Shown: positions 24,985 to 34,346 of the stretch, piece by piece
Layout of the letters: the number at the start of each line of letters is the position of its first letter
Position numbering within the stretch: position 1 is the stretch's first letter
NCBI RefSeq assembly: GCF_019285735.1
Contig: NZ_CP079107.1
Location: 1,054,001 to 1,118,000 of the forward strand
Direction of reading: 5' to 3'
DNA: 64,000 nt
Origin: Paeniglutamicibacter sp. Y32M11
GTDB taxonomy: Bacteria; Actinomycetota; Actinomycetes; Actinomycetales; Micrococcaceae
Notes under the pieces: model-generated
What the model was told of the DNA's origin: nothing
The model's input: the letters and a program-made list of their open reading frames with translations, nothing else
Database searches by the model: none
Program-made: the position numbers and the translations under genes

Positions 24985-26622
24985 ATGCGTTTTAACCGCG
25001 CTTCGAAGGCCCTTGTGCTTTCAGCAGCACTTGCCCTTACCCTTTCGGCCTGCGGCGGCGGTGACGAAACCGCGTCCCCGGAGGGCGGTGGTGACGCTTC
25101 CAAGGTTATTTCGGCGAATACCACCGAACCGGAAAACGGCTTGCTGCCCGCAAACACCAACGAAGTTGGCGGCGGTCGCGTCATGGACCTGATCTTCACC
25201 GGTCTGGTCAGCTACGACGTCAAGGGTGCAGCCGTTAACGAGCTGGCCGAGTCGATCACCAGCAGCGATTCCACCACCTACACGATCAAGATCAAGGCCG
25301 ATCAGAAGTTCAGCAACGGTGAGGCTATTACCGCCAAGTCGTTTGTTGACGCATGGAACTTCGGTGCTGCGGCAAAGAACGCCCAGAAGAACTCCTACTT
25401 CTTCGAGTCCATCAAGGGCTACGACAAGGTCAGCGCCGAAGGTGCCACGACTGACACCATGGAAGGCCTGAAGGTCGTTGATGACAGCTCCTTCACCGTC
25501 ACCCTGGCTCAGGCCGAATCCGACTTCCCGTTGCGCCTCGGCTACACCGCGTTCTACCCGCTGCCAGAAGCAGCGTTCAAGGATCCTGCAGCCTTCGGTC
25601 AGAACCCCGTGGGCAACGGTCCGTACAAGGTTGCCGAAGGTGGTTGGCAGCACAACGTTTCGATCAAATTGGTTCCCAACGAGAGCTATGACGGACCGCG
25701 CAAGGCAGCAAACGCCGGTATCGACTTCAAGGTCTACAACACCTATGACGCCGCCTACCAGGATCTGTTGGCCAATAACCTCGATGTCATCGACCTGATC
25801 CCGCCGAGCTCGCTGGCCAACTACCAGACCGACCTCGGTGACCGTTGGGTTAACCAGCCCTATGCAGGTAACGCCACGCTGACCCTGCCGAGCTACCTGA
25901 AGGAATACCAGGGCGAGGCCGGTCAGCTGCGCCGTCAGGCCATTTCGATGTCCATCGACCGCGAACAGATCATCGAGAAGATCTTCTTCGGTGGTAAGCA
26001 GATTGCCAAGGACTTCACCTCTCCGGTTCTCGATGGCTACTCCGATTCCATTCCGGGCAATGAGGTTCTGACCTTCAACCCCGAAAAGGCCAAGGAACTC
26101 TGGGCCCAGGCAGATGCCATGGACCCGTGGCCGGCCGGTAAGGTCTTCACCGTTACCTCGAACATCGATGGTGCCGGCAACAAGGAATACATCGAAGCCA
26201 TGACCAACCAGATCTCAAACACTCTGGGCATCAAGGCCGAACTGAACGCCGTTCCGACCTTCAAGGAAATGCGCACACTGGTTTCCGAAAAGAAGCTGAC
26301 CGGTGGCTCACGCGCTGGCTGGCAGGCTGACTACCCGTCGCTCTACAACTTCCTCGGCCCGCTATACGGCACCGGTGCAGGTTCGAATGATGGCGATTAC
26401 TCCTCCGCAGCACTGGATAAGAAGCTCAAAGAGGGCCTCAGCGCAACCAGCGTCGAAGAAGGCAACAAGATCTTCAACGAGGCTCAGGAAATCCTGCTGA
26501 AGGATCTCCCGGTCGTCCCGCTGTGGTACCAGGCTGTTCAGGGTGGCTGGAGCGAGAACGTTGCCAACGTTGAGTTTGGCTGGAATGGTGTTCCGCTGTA
26601 CTACGCCATCACGGGTAAGTAG
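24985..26622 (+). CDS. Peptide ABC transporter substrate-binding lipoprotein
   Basis: An exported binding protein of 545 residues. The signal ends in the lipobox LSAC (about residue 23), so the mature protein is lipid-anchored outside the membrane. The SBP family 5 signature is visible as AESITSSDSTTYTIKIKADQKFSNGEAITAKSF, and the PVGNGPYKV segment is typical of OppA/DppA proteins. GAGGAGA lies just before ATG 24985. It is the first gene of the unit 24985-30418. The ligand may be an oligopeptide but other small molecules are known for this family. Confidence 0.92.
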   Translation: MRFNRASKALVLSAALALTLSACGGGDETASPEGGGDASKVISANTTEPENGLLPANTNEVGGGRVMDLIFTGLVSYDVKGAAVNELAESITSSDSTTYTIKIKADQKFSNGEAITAKSFVDAWNFGAAAKNAQKNSYFFESIKGYDKVSAEGATTDTMEGLKVVDDSSFTVTLAQAESDFPLRLGYTAFYPLPEAAFKDPAAFGQNPVGNGPYKVAEGGWQHNVSIKLVPNESYDGPRKAANAGIDFKVYNTYDAAYQDLLANNLDVIDLIPPSSLANYQTDLGDRWVNQPYAGNATLTLPSYLKEYQGEAGQLRRQAISMSIDREQIIEKIFFGGKQIAKDFTSPVLDGYSDSIPGNEVLTFNPEKAKELWAQADAMDPWPAGKVFTVTSNIDGAGNKEYIEAMTNQISNTLGIKAELNAVPTFKEMRTLVSEKKLTGGSRAGWQADYPSLYNFLGPLYGTGAGSNDGDYSSAALDKKLKEGLSATSVEEGNKIFNEAQEILLKDLPVVPLWYQAVQGGWSENVANVEFGWNGVPLYYAITGK

Positions 26623-26649
26623 CCCAATCCATACTTAGCTGTTTATAAG

Positions 26650-26684
26650 CTAAAGGGGGACTCGAAGTCGGAGTCCCCCTTTAG
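26650..26684 (+). terminator. Intercistronic hairpin after the binding-protein gene
   Basis: A perfect 14-bp stem (26650-26663 with 26671-26684) without a long T-run lies between the lipoprotein and permease genes. Such hairpins often let most transcripts end or be stabilised after the binding-protein message, so it is made in excess over the permeases. Confidence 0.65.
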
Positions 26685-26794
26685 TGCGTGAGCAGTGCTA
26701 GTGGACCGGCCCCGGCTGGCCCGTTTTTACACCTGTCCCAAGGATCTATCCCCAGATCCGAATCTTTCCCGCTCTACACCCCCGGTGGTGCTTA

Positions 26795-27721
26795 ATGTTA
26801 ATGTTCACACTCAGGAGACTCCTGCAGATGATCCCCGTATTCTTCGGGGCAACGCTGTTGGTTTACTTCCTGGTATTCGCGACTCCTGGTGATCCCATCG
26901 CGGCGCTTTCCGGCGGCAAGCCCATGGCTCCCGCCGTTGAGGCCGCACTTCGCGCTCAGTACAACCTGGACCAACCGTTCTGGATCCAGTACCTCTTGTA
27001 TCTCAAAAGCCTCGTCACCTTCGACCTTGGAACCACGTTCTCCGGGCAACCGGTGGCCGACGTCATTGGGCGAGCCTTCCCCGTCACTGCTCGCCTAGCG
27101 GTGATGGCTCTGGCCATTGAGGCATTCTTCGGCATCATTTTTGGTGTCTTTGCCGGTCTGCGCAAGGGCAAGGCCTTTGACTCGACCGTTTTGATTCTTT
27201 CGTTGCTCGTCATCGCCGTTCCGACCTTCGTGCTCGGGTTCGTGCTGCAGTTTGTTGTTGGCGTCAAACTTGGTTGGGCCAAACCGACCGTTGGCGCGGG
27301 CGCCCCCTGGGGAGACTTGATATTGCCGGCCGTCGTGCTTGGCCTGGTGTCCTTCGCTTATGTTTTGCGACTGACCCGTACCTCAATCATCGAGAACAAG
27401 AACGCCGACTATGTGCGCACCGCTACCGCCAAGGGGCTCTCGCGTCGCCGTGTCGTGACAGTCCATATTCTGCGTAACTCCTTGATTCCCGTTGTCACCT
27501 TCTTGGGTGCCGACTTAGGCGGCCTGATGGGTGGAGCGATCGTGACCGAGGGCATCTTCAACGTGCCGGGTATTGGCCGACTCCTCTTTAACGCCATTTC
27601 GAAGGGCGAAACTCCCACCGTTGTCGCGGTCGTGAGCGTGCTGGTGCTCGTTTTCGTTGTCGCCAACTTGATCGTCGATATGTTGTACGCGTGGCTTGAC
27701 CCAAGGATCCGTTATGTCTGA
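26795..27721 (+). CDS. Peptide ABC transporter permease (DppB-type)
   Basis: A 308-residue permease with six membrane segments. N-terminal FTLRRLLQMIPVFFGATLLVYFL is the standard first helix. The cytoplasmic ATPase-contact loop is present as YVRTATAKGLSRRRVVTVHILRNSL (about residues 205-230). ATG 26795 and ATG 26801 are both possible starts. The stop overlaps the next permease start. Confidence 0.92.
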   Translation: MLMFTLRRLLQMIPVFFGATLLVYFLVFATPGDPIAALSGGKPMAPAVEAALRAQYNLDQPFWIQYLLYLKSLVTFDLGTTFSGQPVADVIGRAFPVTARLAVMALAIEAFFGIIFGVFAGLRKGKAFDSTVLILSLLVIAVPTFVLGFVLQFVVGVKLGWAKPTVGAGAPWGDLILPAVVLGLVSFAYVLRLTRTSIIENKNADYVRTATAKGLSRRRVVTVHILRNSLIPVVTFLGADLGGLMGGAIVTEGIFNVPGIGRLLFNAISKGETPTVVAVVSVLVLVFVVANLIVDMLYAWLDPRIRYV

Positions 27722-28718
27722 GAACCAAACACCTGAATCTGTGACACCTACACCGCGCGGAAAGCGCGAGGGCAAAATTTCCACGCGCCACATCGAACAC
27801 TTTGTGGCTCCGTTGGAAGAGACCCCGCTGCAAGATATCGACAAGGTCAGCATCGGGGCCGAACCCCTGAGCATGTGGGCGGAAGCTTGGCGCTCGCTGC
27901 GAAAGAATCCGTTATTCATTATTTCCTCGCTGCTGATTTTGCTCGTGATCCTCGTGTCGATTTTCCCGCAATGGTTCTCCTCTGCGAGCCCAACAGTTTG
28001 TTATTTGGAAAATGCGCGTGAGGGACGCGCACCCGGACATATCCTTGGCTTCAACTTCCAGGGCTGTGACGTCTACGCCCGCGTGATTTACGGGGCACGT
28101 GCCTCCGTCATCGTCGGCGTCTTCACTACGATCTTTGTGGTCATCATTGGTGGCATCATGGGCGCCCTAGCCGGATACTACGGTGGCTGGCTTGACGCGG
28201 TGCTCGCCCGTTTGGGTGACATCTTCTTCGCCCTCCCGCTGATCCTCGGTGCCATCATCGTGATGCAGCTGCCGATGTTCCGCGATTCGCGGAGCCCCTG
28301 GACGGTCATCGTGACCCTGACCATCTTCGGTTGGCCGCAGATCGCCCGCATCACTCGCGGTGCCGTGGTGGAAAATCGCGGTGCCGACTTTGTCCAGGCC
28401 GCTCGATCGCTGGGTCTGTCCAAGTTTGGTGCGCTGGTTCGTCACGTGGTGCCGAACTCTTTGGCTCCGGTCATTGTTGTCGCCTCTATTTCGCTCGGTA
28501 CCTACATCGTGGCCGAGGCCACCTTGTCCTTCCTCGGCTTGGGACTTCCTTCCTCGGTGATGAGCTGGGGAAATGACATTTCCGCATCGCAAATTTCGGT
28601 GCGAAACAACCCCTCGATCCTCTTCTGGCCGGCAGCAGCGCTGTCCATTACGGTCCTGAGTTTCATCATGCTCGGCGATGCCCTGCGTGACGCCCTGGAT
28701 CCTAAGGCACGGCGATGA
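27714..28718 (+). CDS. Peptide ABC transporter permease (DppC-type)
   Basis: A 334-residue second permease. A hydrophilic N-terminus of about 65 residues precedes a membrane helix (NPLFIISSLLILLVILVSIF). The transmembrane domain contains ALAGYYGGWLDAVLARLGDIFFALP, a DppC hallmark, and the contact loop GADFVQAARSLGLSKFGALVRHVVPNSL. ATG 27714 follows AAGGA and overlaps the DppB-type gene by eight bases. Confidence 0.92.
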   Translation: MSENQTPESVTPTPRGKREGKISTRHIEHFVAPLEETPLQDIDKVSIGAEPLSMWAEAWRSLRKNPLFIISSLLILLVILVSIFPQWFSSASPTVCYLENAREGRAPGHILGFNFQGCDVYARVIYGARASVIVGVFTTIFVVIIGGIMGALAGYYGGWLDAVLARLGDIFFALPLILGAIIVMQLPMFRDSRSPWTVIVTLTIFGWPQIARITRGAVVENRGADFVQAARSLGLSKFGALVRHVVPNSLAPVIVVASISLGTYIVAEATLSFLGLGLPSSVMSWGNDISASQISVRNNPSILFWPAAALSITVLSFIMLGDALRDALDPKARR

Positions 28719-28750
28719 GCACCAACAATGAATCCAAGGAGGGTCTCGCC

Positions 28751-30418
28751 ATGAACCCCAACGACGACCGACCGCTACTGGAAATCAAAAACCTCGCGAT
28801 CAGCTTCAGCACCCCCGGGGGACCGGTCAATGCGGTGCGCAATGCCAACTTGACGGTGATGCCCGGTGAGACCGTGGCCATCGTGGGCGAATCGGGATCA
28901 GGAAAGTCGACTACTGCACTTGCCGCCATCGGTCTTTTGCCGGGCAACGGCAAGGTCACCGGCGGACAGATTCTGTTCGACGGTGAGGATATTTCCAAGG
29001 CCTCGGAAAAGCGCTTTATTGAATTACGTGGCAACCACATTGGCATGGTTCCCCAGGACCCGATGTCTAACCTGAACCCGGTCTGGAAGATCGGTTTCCA
29101 GGTCAAGGAGACGCTCAAGGCAAATGGACTGGCCGGCAAGGATCCGAACGGGCGCGTTGCCCAGGTACTTGCCGACGCGGGATTGCCTGATGCGGCCAAG
29201 CGTGCCAAGCAGTACCCGCACGAGTTCTCCGGCGGCATGCGTCAACGCGCGCTGATCGCCATCGGATTGGCCTGCCGTCCCCGTCTGCTCATCGCCGATG
29301 AGCCGACCAGTGCCTTGGACGTAACGGTGCAGCAGCAGATTCTGGATCACCTGGACACCATGACCAGTGAATTGGGCACGGCAGTTCTGCTGATCACCCA
29401 CGATCTGGGACTGGCCGCCGAACGTGCTCAGAAGGTCATCGTGATGTACAAGGGCCAGGTTGTTGAATCCGGGCCAGCACTGGAAATTCTGCGCAACCCG
29501 CAGCACCCCTACACGCAGCGTCTGGTTGCCTCGGCGCCTTCGTTGGCCTCCAAGCGCCTGGAATCCCAGCCGGTTGAGGTGGCCGAGGGTGTTAATGCAG
29601 TGGTGAAGCCCGATCACTCGGGTGCCAGGGATGAGATCCTGCAGGTCAAGAATCTCACCAAGGTCTTTAAGATCCGCAAGGGTTTGGGGCGCAGTGAAGA
29701 CTTCACCGCGGTAGACGATGTCTCGTTCGCGGTCAAGCGCGGCACCACCACGGCCATCGTGGGGGAGTCGGGCTCCGGAAAGTCGACCGTCGCCCAGATG
29801 GTACTGAACCTGCTCAAGCCCACCGAAGGCTCAATCACCTTTGACGGTGAGGAAATGGCCAACAGGTCCGAGCGCGAACTGTTTAAGTTCCGTCGCCGTG
29901 TGCAGCCGATCTTCCAGGACCCTTACGGTTCCCTTGATCCGATGTTCAGCATCTACCGAACCATCGAGGAGCCGCTGCGCATCCACGGGATCGGGGATGC
30001 CAAGTCACGCCAGCTCCGGGTCAAGGAATTGCTCGACCATGTGGCCATTCCGACGGCCACGATGCACCGGTATCCCAATGAACTCTCCGGGGGTCAGCGC
30101 CAGCGCATTGCCATTGCGCGGGCCTTGGCCCTGCAGCCGGAAGTGATCATCTGCGATGAGGCCGTCTCGGCCTTAGACGTGTTGGTACAGGCTCAGATTC
30201 TGAACTTGTTGAACAAGCTGCAGGAGGACTTGAACCTCACGTACCTGTTCATCACCCACGACTTGGCCGTGGTGCGCCAGATCGCCGATGACGTCTGTGT
30301 GATGCAAAAGGGCCGTATCGTGGAGCAATCCACCAGTGATGAGGTCTTTAATAACCCGAAGAGCGAGTACACGCAGAACCTGCTTCGGGCCATTCCCGGA
30401 GCATCACTCATGCTGTAA
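28751..30418 (+). CDS. Fused peptide ABC transporter ATPase (DppD-DppF type)
   Basis: Two complete ABC ATPase domains in one 555-residue chain, replacing separate DppD and DppF. Domain 1 has GESGSGKST near residue 42, signature FSGGMRQRALIA and Walker B LLIADEPTSALD. Domain 2 has GESGSGKST near 337, LSGGQRQRIAIARAL and VIICDEAVSALD, an Ala replacing the usual Pro after the catalytic Glu. Both carry the C-terminal oligopeptide-transporter extension (HPYTQRLV and SEYTQNLL). AAGGAGGG (28736-28743) with a seven-base gap favours ATG 28751; ATG 28715, overlapping the permease stop, is the alternative. Confidence 0.92.
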   Translation: MNPNDDRPLLEIKNLAISFSTPGGPVNAVRNANLTVMPGETVAIVGESGSGKSTTALAAIGLLPGNGKVTGGQILFDGEDISKASEKRFIELRGNHIGMVPQDPMSNLNPVWKIGFQVKETLKANGLAGKDPNGRVAQVLADAGLPDAAKRAKQYPHEFSGGMRQRALIAIGLACRPRLLIADEPTSALDVTVQQQILDHLDTMTSELGTAVLLITHDLGLAAERAQKVIVMYKGQVVESGPALEILRNPQHPYTQRLVASAPSLASKRLESQPVEVAEGVNAVVKPDHSGARDEILQVKNLTKVFKIRKGLGRSEDFTAVDDVSFAVKRGTTTAIVGESGSGKSTVAQMVLNLLKPTEGSITFDGEEMANRSERELFKFRRRVQPIFQDPYGSLDPMFSIYRTIEEPLRIHGIGDAKSRQLRVKELLDHVAIPTATMHRYPNELSGGQRQRIAIARALALQPEVIICDEAVSALDVLVQAQILNLLNKLQEDLNLTYLFITHDLAVVRQIADDVCVMQKGRIVEQSTSDEVFNNPKSEYTQNLLRAIPGASLML

Positions 30419-30463
30419 AAGTATCTTCTTTCGAGGCAGATTCTTAGCCGTTTCGAGCGATAT

Positions 30464-30499
30464 CAGAAGGGGGCAAACCGTACGGTTTGCCCCCTTCTG
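30464..30499. terminator. Perfect 36-bp palindrome after the first importer
   Basis: The 36 bases are fully self-complementary, centred on CCGTACGG, and lie 45 bases after the ATPase stop. As RNA it gives a strong hairpin with a small loop. There is no T-run, so a terminator or 3'-end stabilising structure is the best guess. Confidence 0.6.
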
Positions 30500-30870
30500 C
30501 TGTGTCCGGGAGGAAAGTCATTTGCGGCGAATTGTGGCAGGTGAGCGTCAAGTTCGTGGATGTTTCCAAACCGTTATAAAGCTCACGTCAGACGCTTAGC
30601 CTACCCATGAGTACTAATTGGTAAATCTCAATGTGAAGCAGATCCTTGAGTTTTCGCGCCTGTAGCGCCGGTCACGTTGCGTGTTCAAATTGTGACCTAG
30701 TCGACGGTGGGGTACTAGCGGGTTAACACCGGAAAAATATGAAGCGGTGTTTTTATATCCATCCGGGGTAATCAGCGCTATCGTTCTAGATTGTGGGGCA
30801 TCGCACACTGCATGGACCGCATCCGGGGTTTTACCCGACCACATGAAGATCAAGCTTATTAGGAGGAGAA
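30500..30870 (+). promoter_or_regulatory. Intergenic region with a putative promoter for the second importer
   Basis: No gene is seen here. TTGTGA (30690-30695) and TACTAG (30713-30718) are spaced by 17 bases and would give a leader of about 145 bases before the lipoprotein gene. No operator-like repeat was recognised. Confidence 0.38.
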
Positions 30871-32673
30871 ATGCGTGTTCAGCGTATTTCCAAAGCTGTT
30901 GCGGTAGGTGCTGCACTCGCACTGGCACTTACTGCATGTGCTCCGGGAGGCGGCAATGCCCCCACCGAGTCGGCAACGTCGGCAAAGACCGACGGCAAAT
31001 TCAGTGTCGAGCCGACCAACTCAGGTCTCGCCGATCTCGGCGACATCCAAACCAAGGATGACTCGGTCAGCTACTCCGTGGGTGCTGAGGAATTCATCAG
31101 CTACAACGGTCTGACCCCTGAGTCGTACAGCACGTACAACTCGGCCATCACCGACCGACTCTTTGCCAGCTTCACGTACTTCGGCACCGACGGAAAGATC
31201 TACCCGAACGAAGATCTTGGTAAGTACGAGGTCGTCAGCGAAGATCCGATGACCGTGAAGTACACCATCAACCCGGAAGCCAAGTGGTCAGACGGCACCG
31301 ACATCACGGTCGCCGACGCTGTGTTGGCATGGGGCGTACAGAACACGAATCTCGCCGATGGCAAGAAGCCGCTGTTCAACTCCGTATCGCAGGACCTTGG
31401 CCAGACTATCCCTAAGGGACCCGAGGGTGATCCGGCGGGCAAGGAATTCACGGTTACCTACGCGAAGCCCGATCCGGACTTCGCCATCCAGACCATGATC
31501 TACAGCCCGGCACACGTTGTAGCCAAGCAAGGTGGCATGAGCACCGCCGAACTCGCGGAAGCTATTCTCTCTGGAGATTCGGCAGCATTGAAGAAGGCCG
31601 CGGCATTCTGGAACACCGGGTGGAACACCTCACCGGGTAAGCTCCCCGCAGCCGACCTGATTCCATCTTCGGGTCCGTACAAGCTTGGTAGCTGGGAAGC
31701 CGGCCAGTCCGTCACCCTGGTCGCGAATGAAAACTACTACGGCACCCCGGCGGCAACCAAGGAACTTGTTATCCGCTTCGCCGCACCGGACACCATGGTT
31801 CAGGCCTTGCAGAATGGCGATATTGACGTCATCGAGCCGCAGCCGACTGTTGATACCCTGGCTCAGCTGACCGCCTTGGGTGACTCGGTACAGGTTCACC
31901 AGGGTGATTCGCTCACCTGGGAGCACCTGGACTTCAACTTCAGGAAGGGCTCACTCTTCGCCGATAACCTGGAGCTGCGCAAGGCCTTCGCCATGTGCGT
32001 ACCGCGCCAGCAGATCGTGGACAACCTGATCAAGCCGCTGAACCCGGAAGCCACGGTCATGAATGCCCGCGAGGTATTCCCGTTCCAGGATAACTACGCA
32101 GATGTCGTCGGCGCCGCATACGCCGGACAGTACGACAACGTCGACATTGAGGGCGCTAAGGCCATCCTCGCTACCGAGGGTGTCACGGCACCCGAGGTTC
32201 GTATCGGTTACTCCGCTCCTAACCCGCGGCGTACCGAAGAAGTTGCCATGATCAAGTCCTCGTGCGAACAGGCCGGATTCAAGGTTGTTGACGTCGGAGA
32301 CGCGAAGTTCTTCGCCCCGGGTGGAACCCTGGAGCGTGGCGACTACGAGGTAGCACTGTTCGCTTGGGCTGGCTCCGGCCAGATCACCTCGGGCGAGAAC
32401 ATCTACGCATCGGGCAAGCCACAGAACTACGGCAAGTACTCCAACAAGGAAGTTGACGCAGCATGGGAGCGGTTGACCACCACCCTGGACCCAGCCGTCC
32501 ACGCTACGGAAACCAAGAATATTGAGAAGTTGCTCTGGGATGATCTGTACGGCATCCCGGTATTCGCTCACCCGGGCCTGGGAGCCTCCGCCGCTGACGT
32601 CTTGAACGTCCGCGACACGGCCACCCAAAACGGTCTGGTTTGGAACGCGGAACAGTGGGTCCGCGCAGAATAA
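30871..32673 (+). CDS. ABC transporter family substrate-binding lipoprotein
   Basis: A large family-5 binding protein, 600 residues, with lipobox LTAC (Cys about residue 23). The core has YTINPEAKWSDGTDITVADAVLAW, the usual pocket motif, and SSGPYKLGSWEAG. It is only distantly like the protein at 24985 and belongs to the longer group common in actinobacteria. AGGAGGAG precedes ATG 30871. It heads a second four-gene importer ending at 37087. The ligand is not known. Confidence 0.9.
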   Translation: MRVQRISKAVAVGAALALALTACAPGGGNAPTESATSAKTDGKFSVEPTNSGLADLGDIQTKDDSVSYSVGAEEFISYNGLTPESYSTYNSAITDRLFASFTYFGTDGKIYPNEDLGKYEVVSEDPMTVKYTINPEAKWSDGTDITVADAVLAWGVQNTNLADGKKPLFNSVSQDLGQTIPKGPEGDPAGKEFTVTYAKPDPDFAIQTMIYSPAHVVAKQGGMSTAELAEAILSGDSAALKKAAAFWNTGWNTSPGKLPAADLIPSSGPYKLGSWEAGQSVTLVANENYYGTPAATKELVIRFAAPDTMVQALQNGDIDVIEPQPTVDTLAQLTALGDSVQVHQGDSLTWEHLDFNFRKGSLFADNLELRKAFAMCVPRQQIVDNLIKPLNPEATVMNAREVFPFQDNYADVVGAAYAGQYDNVDIEGAKAILATEGVTAPEVRIGYSAPNPRRTEEVAMIKSSCEQAGFKVVDVGDAKFFAPGGTLERGDYEVALFAWAGSGQITSGENIYASGKPQNYGKYSNKEVDAAWERLTTTLDPAVHATETKNIEKLLWDDLYGIPVFAHPGLGASAADVLNVRDTATQNGLVWNAEQWVRAE

Positions 32674-32697
32674 CCGCTTCGCGGTAGAACGACATCA

Positions 32698-32734
32698 ACG
32701 TGGGGCCTGGCGCAACCAGCGTCGGGCCCCACGT
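32698..32734 (+). terminator. Intercistronic hairpin after the second binding-protein gene
   Basis: Arms ACGTGGGGCC (32698-32707) and GGCCCCACGT (32725-32734) pair perfectly, with a partly paired interior, at the same place as the hairpin in the first importer operon. No T-run follows, so partial termination or mRNA stabilisation is likely. Confidence 0.6.
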
Positions 32735-32788
32735 GTTCAAAGGCCCACAGGCCTCGGACACTTCTGTTAGGAAAGGTAGCTACTTGCA

Positions 32789-34306
32789 GTGTTGAGATTT
32801 ATTCTTCGCAGGCTGGGTGCGTCGATAGGGATCCTGTTCGCCGCCTCGCTCCTGCTATACGTTCTCGTGATCAACTCGGGAGATCCGCTCTCCGAACTCC
32901 GGGAAAGCAATGCGGAAAACCGCGAAACTCTAATGCAACGGCGCATCGAGTTCATGAACTTGGACATGCCCTGGTACCTGCGTTACTGGACCTGGCTCGT
33001 GGGCGTTGGCAAATGTTTCACGCTGCAATGTGATCTGGGAACGAGCCGACAAGGAGTAGAAGTCAACTCGCTGCTCGCCCTCGCGGCCGGCTCCACACTG
33101 CGTCTAGTCTTGCTGGCCACGGTACTTGCCGCCATATTGGGCATTGCCATTGGTGTTTTGACAGCGGTTCGCCAGTACTCCGGTTTGGACTACGGCGTCA
33201 CCTTCATCACCTTCCTCTTCTTCTCCCTTCCGGTTTTCTGGGCTGCGGTGCTGCTCAAGGAGTACATGGCCATCGGGTACAACGACTGGATGAAGGATCC
33301 CACTTTTTCTCCGCTTCAAATCATCGTGATTGCGCTGGTTGTTGGATTCCTCATGCAGGTATTTCTCGCCGGACCACTCAAGCGACGCATCATCACCTTT
33401 GCTGTCGCAGCGGCCTTCGTCGCCATCGTCATTCCCTACCTCACCTGGCTGAACTTCTTCCGCTACCCGCAGCTGGGCTTCGGCGGAATCTTATTGCTTG
33501 GACTGGGAGTGGCGCTCAGCGGCACGGCCATGACCGTGGGCCTGCGCAATACGAAGGTGCTCTACCCCGCGGTGGCTACCGTCGTTCTGGGCGCAATTAT
33601 TTACTTCGCGACCTTCGGACTTCTGGAAAGCCCGAACTGGTTCATCCTGATCGCCGGAGCAATCCTTGCGGTCGTTATCCCGGCACTGCTTGGCAAATAC
33701 ATGGGCGGGCACCTGCGAGGCCCCGCCATGGGCGTTTCGATCGTCACCGGACTGGTGATGGCGGCACTAACCGCTATCGACCACATCTTCCGGGCTTGGC
33801 CAGGATTCCTCCTGCTCAAGCCACGACCCATCGCCACGATCGGTTCGCAAACACCGAACTTTGCCGGTGATTTCTGGGAAAGCTTCCTGGACAAGGGAAC
33901 CCAATTACTGCTTCCCACCATTCTGTTGGCGATTATTTCGCTCGCAAGTTACAGCCGCTACACCCGCTCCTCGATGCTGGAAGTGGGGCAACAGGATTAC
34001 ATTCGCACCGCGAGGTCCAAGGGCCTGAGCGAACGAACGGTGATTTTCCGCCACGCTTTCCGTAATGCCATGATCCCCATCGCCACCATCGCCGCCTTCG
34101 ACTTCGCGGGCCTGATTGGCGGAGCGGTGATCACCGAATCGGTCTTCGGCTGGCGCGGCATGGGTGAATTGTTCAGAACTGGGCTGATGCAAGTGGACCC
34201 GGCCCCCGTGATGGCCTTCTTCCTGGTAACGGGAACCGCCGCGGTCGTGTTCAACATGCTGGCAGATATCTTCTACGCAATTCTGGATCCGAGGATCAGG
34301 GTATGA
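32789..34306 (+). CDS. Enlarged peptide ABC transporter permease (DppB-type)
   Basis: A 505-residue permease, well above the 310-340 usual for DppB. The N-terminus LRFILRRLGASIGILFAASL and the ATPase-contact loop DYIRTARSKGLSERTVIFRHAFRNAM (about residues 403-428) are ordinary. Between the segment FFSLPVFWAAVLLKEYMAIGY (about 145-165) and LLPTILLAIISLASYSRYTRSS (about 371-392) lies an insertion of about 180 residues with several hydrophobic helices. Its function is unknown. GTG 32789 is the start, preceded by AGGAAAGG. Twenty-one bases of charged open sequence and a short gap lead to the next permease. Confidence 0.88.
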   Translation: MLRFILRRLGASIGILFAASLLLYVLVINSGDPLSELRESNAENRETLMQRRIEFMNLDMPWYLRYWTWLVGVGKCFTLQCDLGTSRQGVEVNSLLALAAGSTLRLVLLATVLAAILGIAIGVLTAVRQYSGLDYGVTFITFLFFSLPVFWAAVLLKEYMAIGYNDWMKDPTFSPLQIIVIALVVGFLMQVFLAGPLKRRIITFAVAAAFVAIVIPYLTWLNFFRYPQLGFGGILLLGLGVALSGTAMTVGLRNTKVLYPAVATVVLGAIIYFATFGLLESPNWFILIAGAILAVVIPALLGKYMGGHLRGPAMGVSIVTGLVMAALTAIDHIFRAWPGFLLLKPRPIATIGSQTPNFAGDFWESFLDKGTQLLLPTILLAIISLASYSRYTRSSMLEVGQQDYIRTARSKGLSERTVIFRHAFRNAMIPIATIAAFDFAGLIGGAVITESVFGWRGMGELFRTGLMQVDPAPVMAFFLVTGTAAVVFNMLADIFYAILDPRIRV

Positions 34307-34346
34307 ACAAGCACGAGAATTACATCAAGACCTGGGAGGGCCGGAG

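Noticed and set aside
32789-34306. Enlarged permease as two fused or frameshifted genes
   Set aside because: The frame is continuous, the extra part is inside one transmembrane domain, and the usual C-terminal half follows normally.
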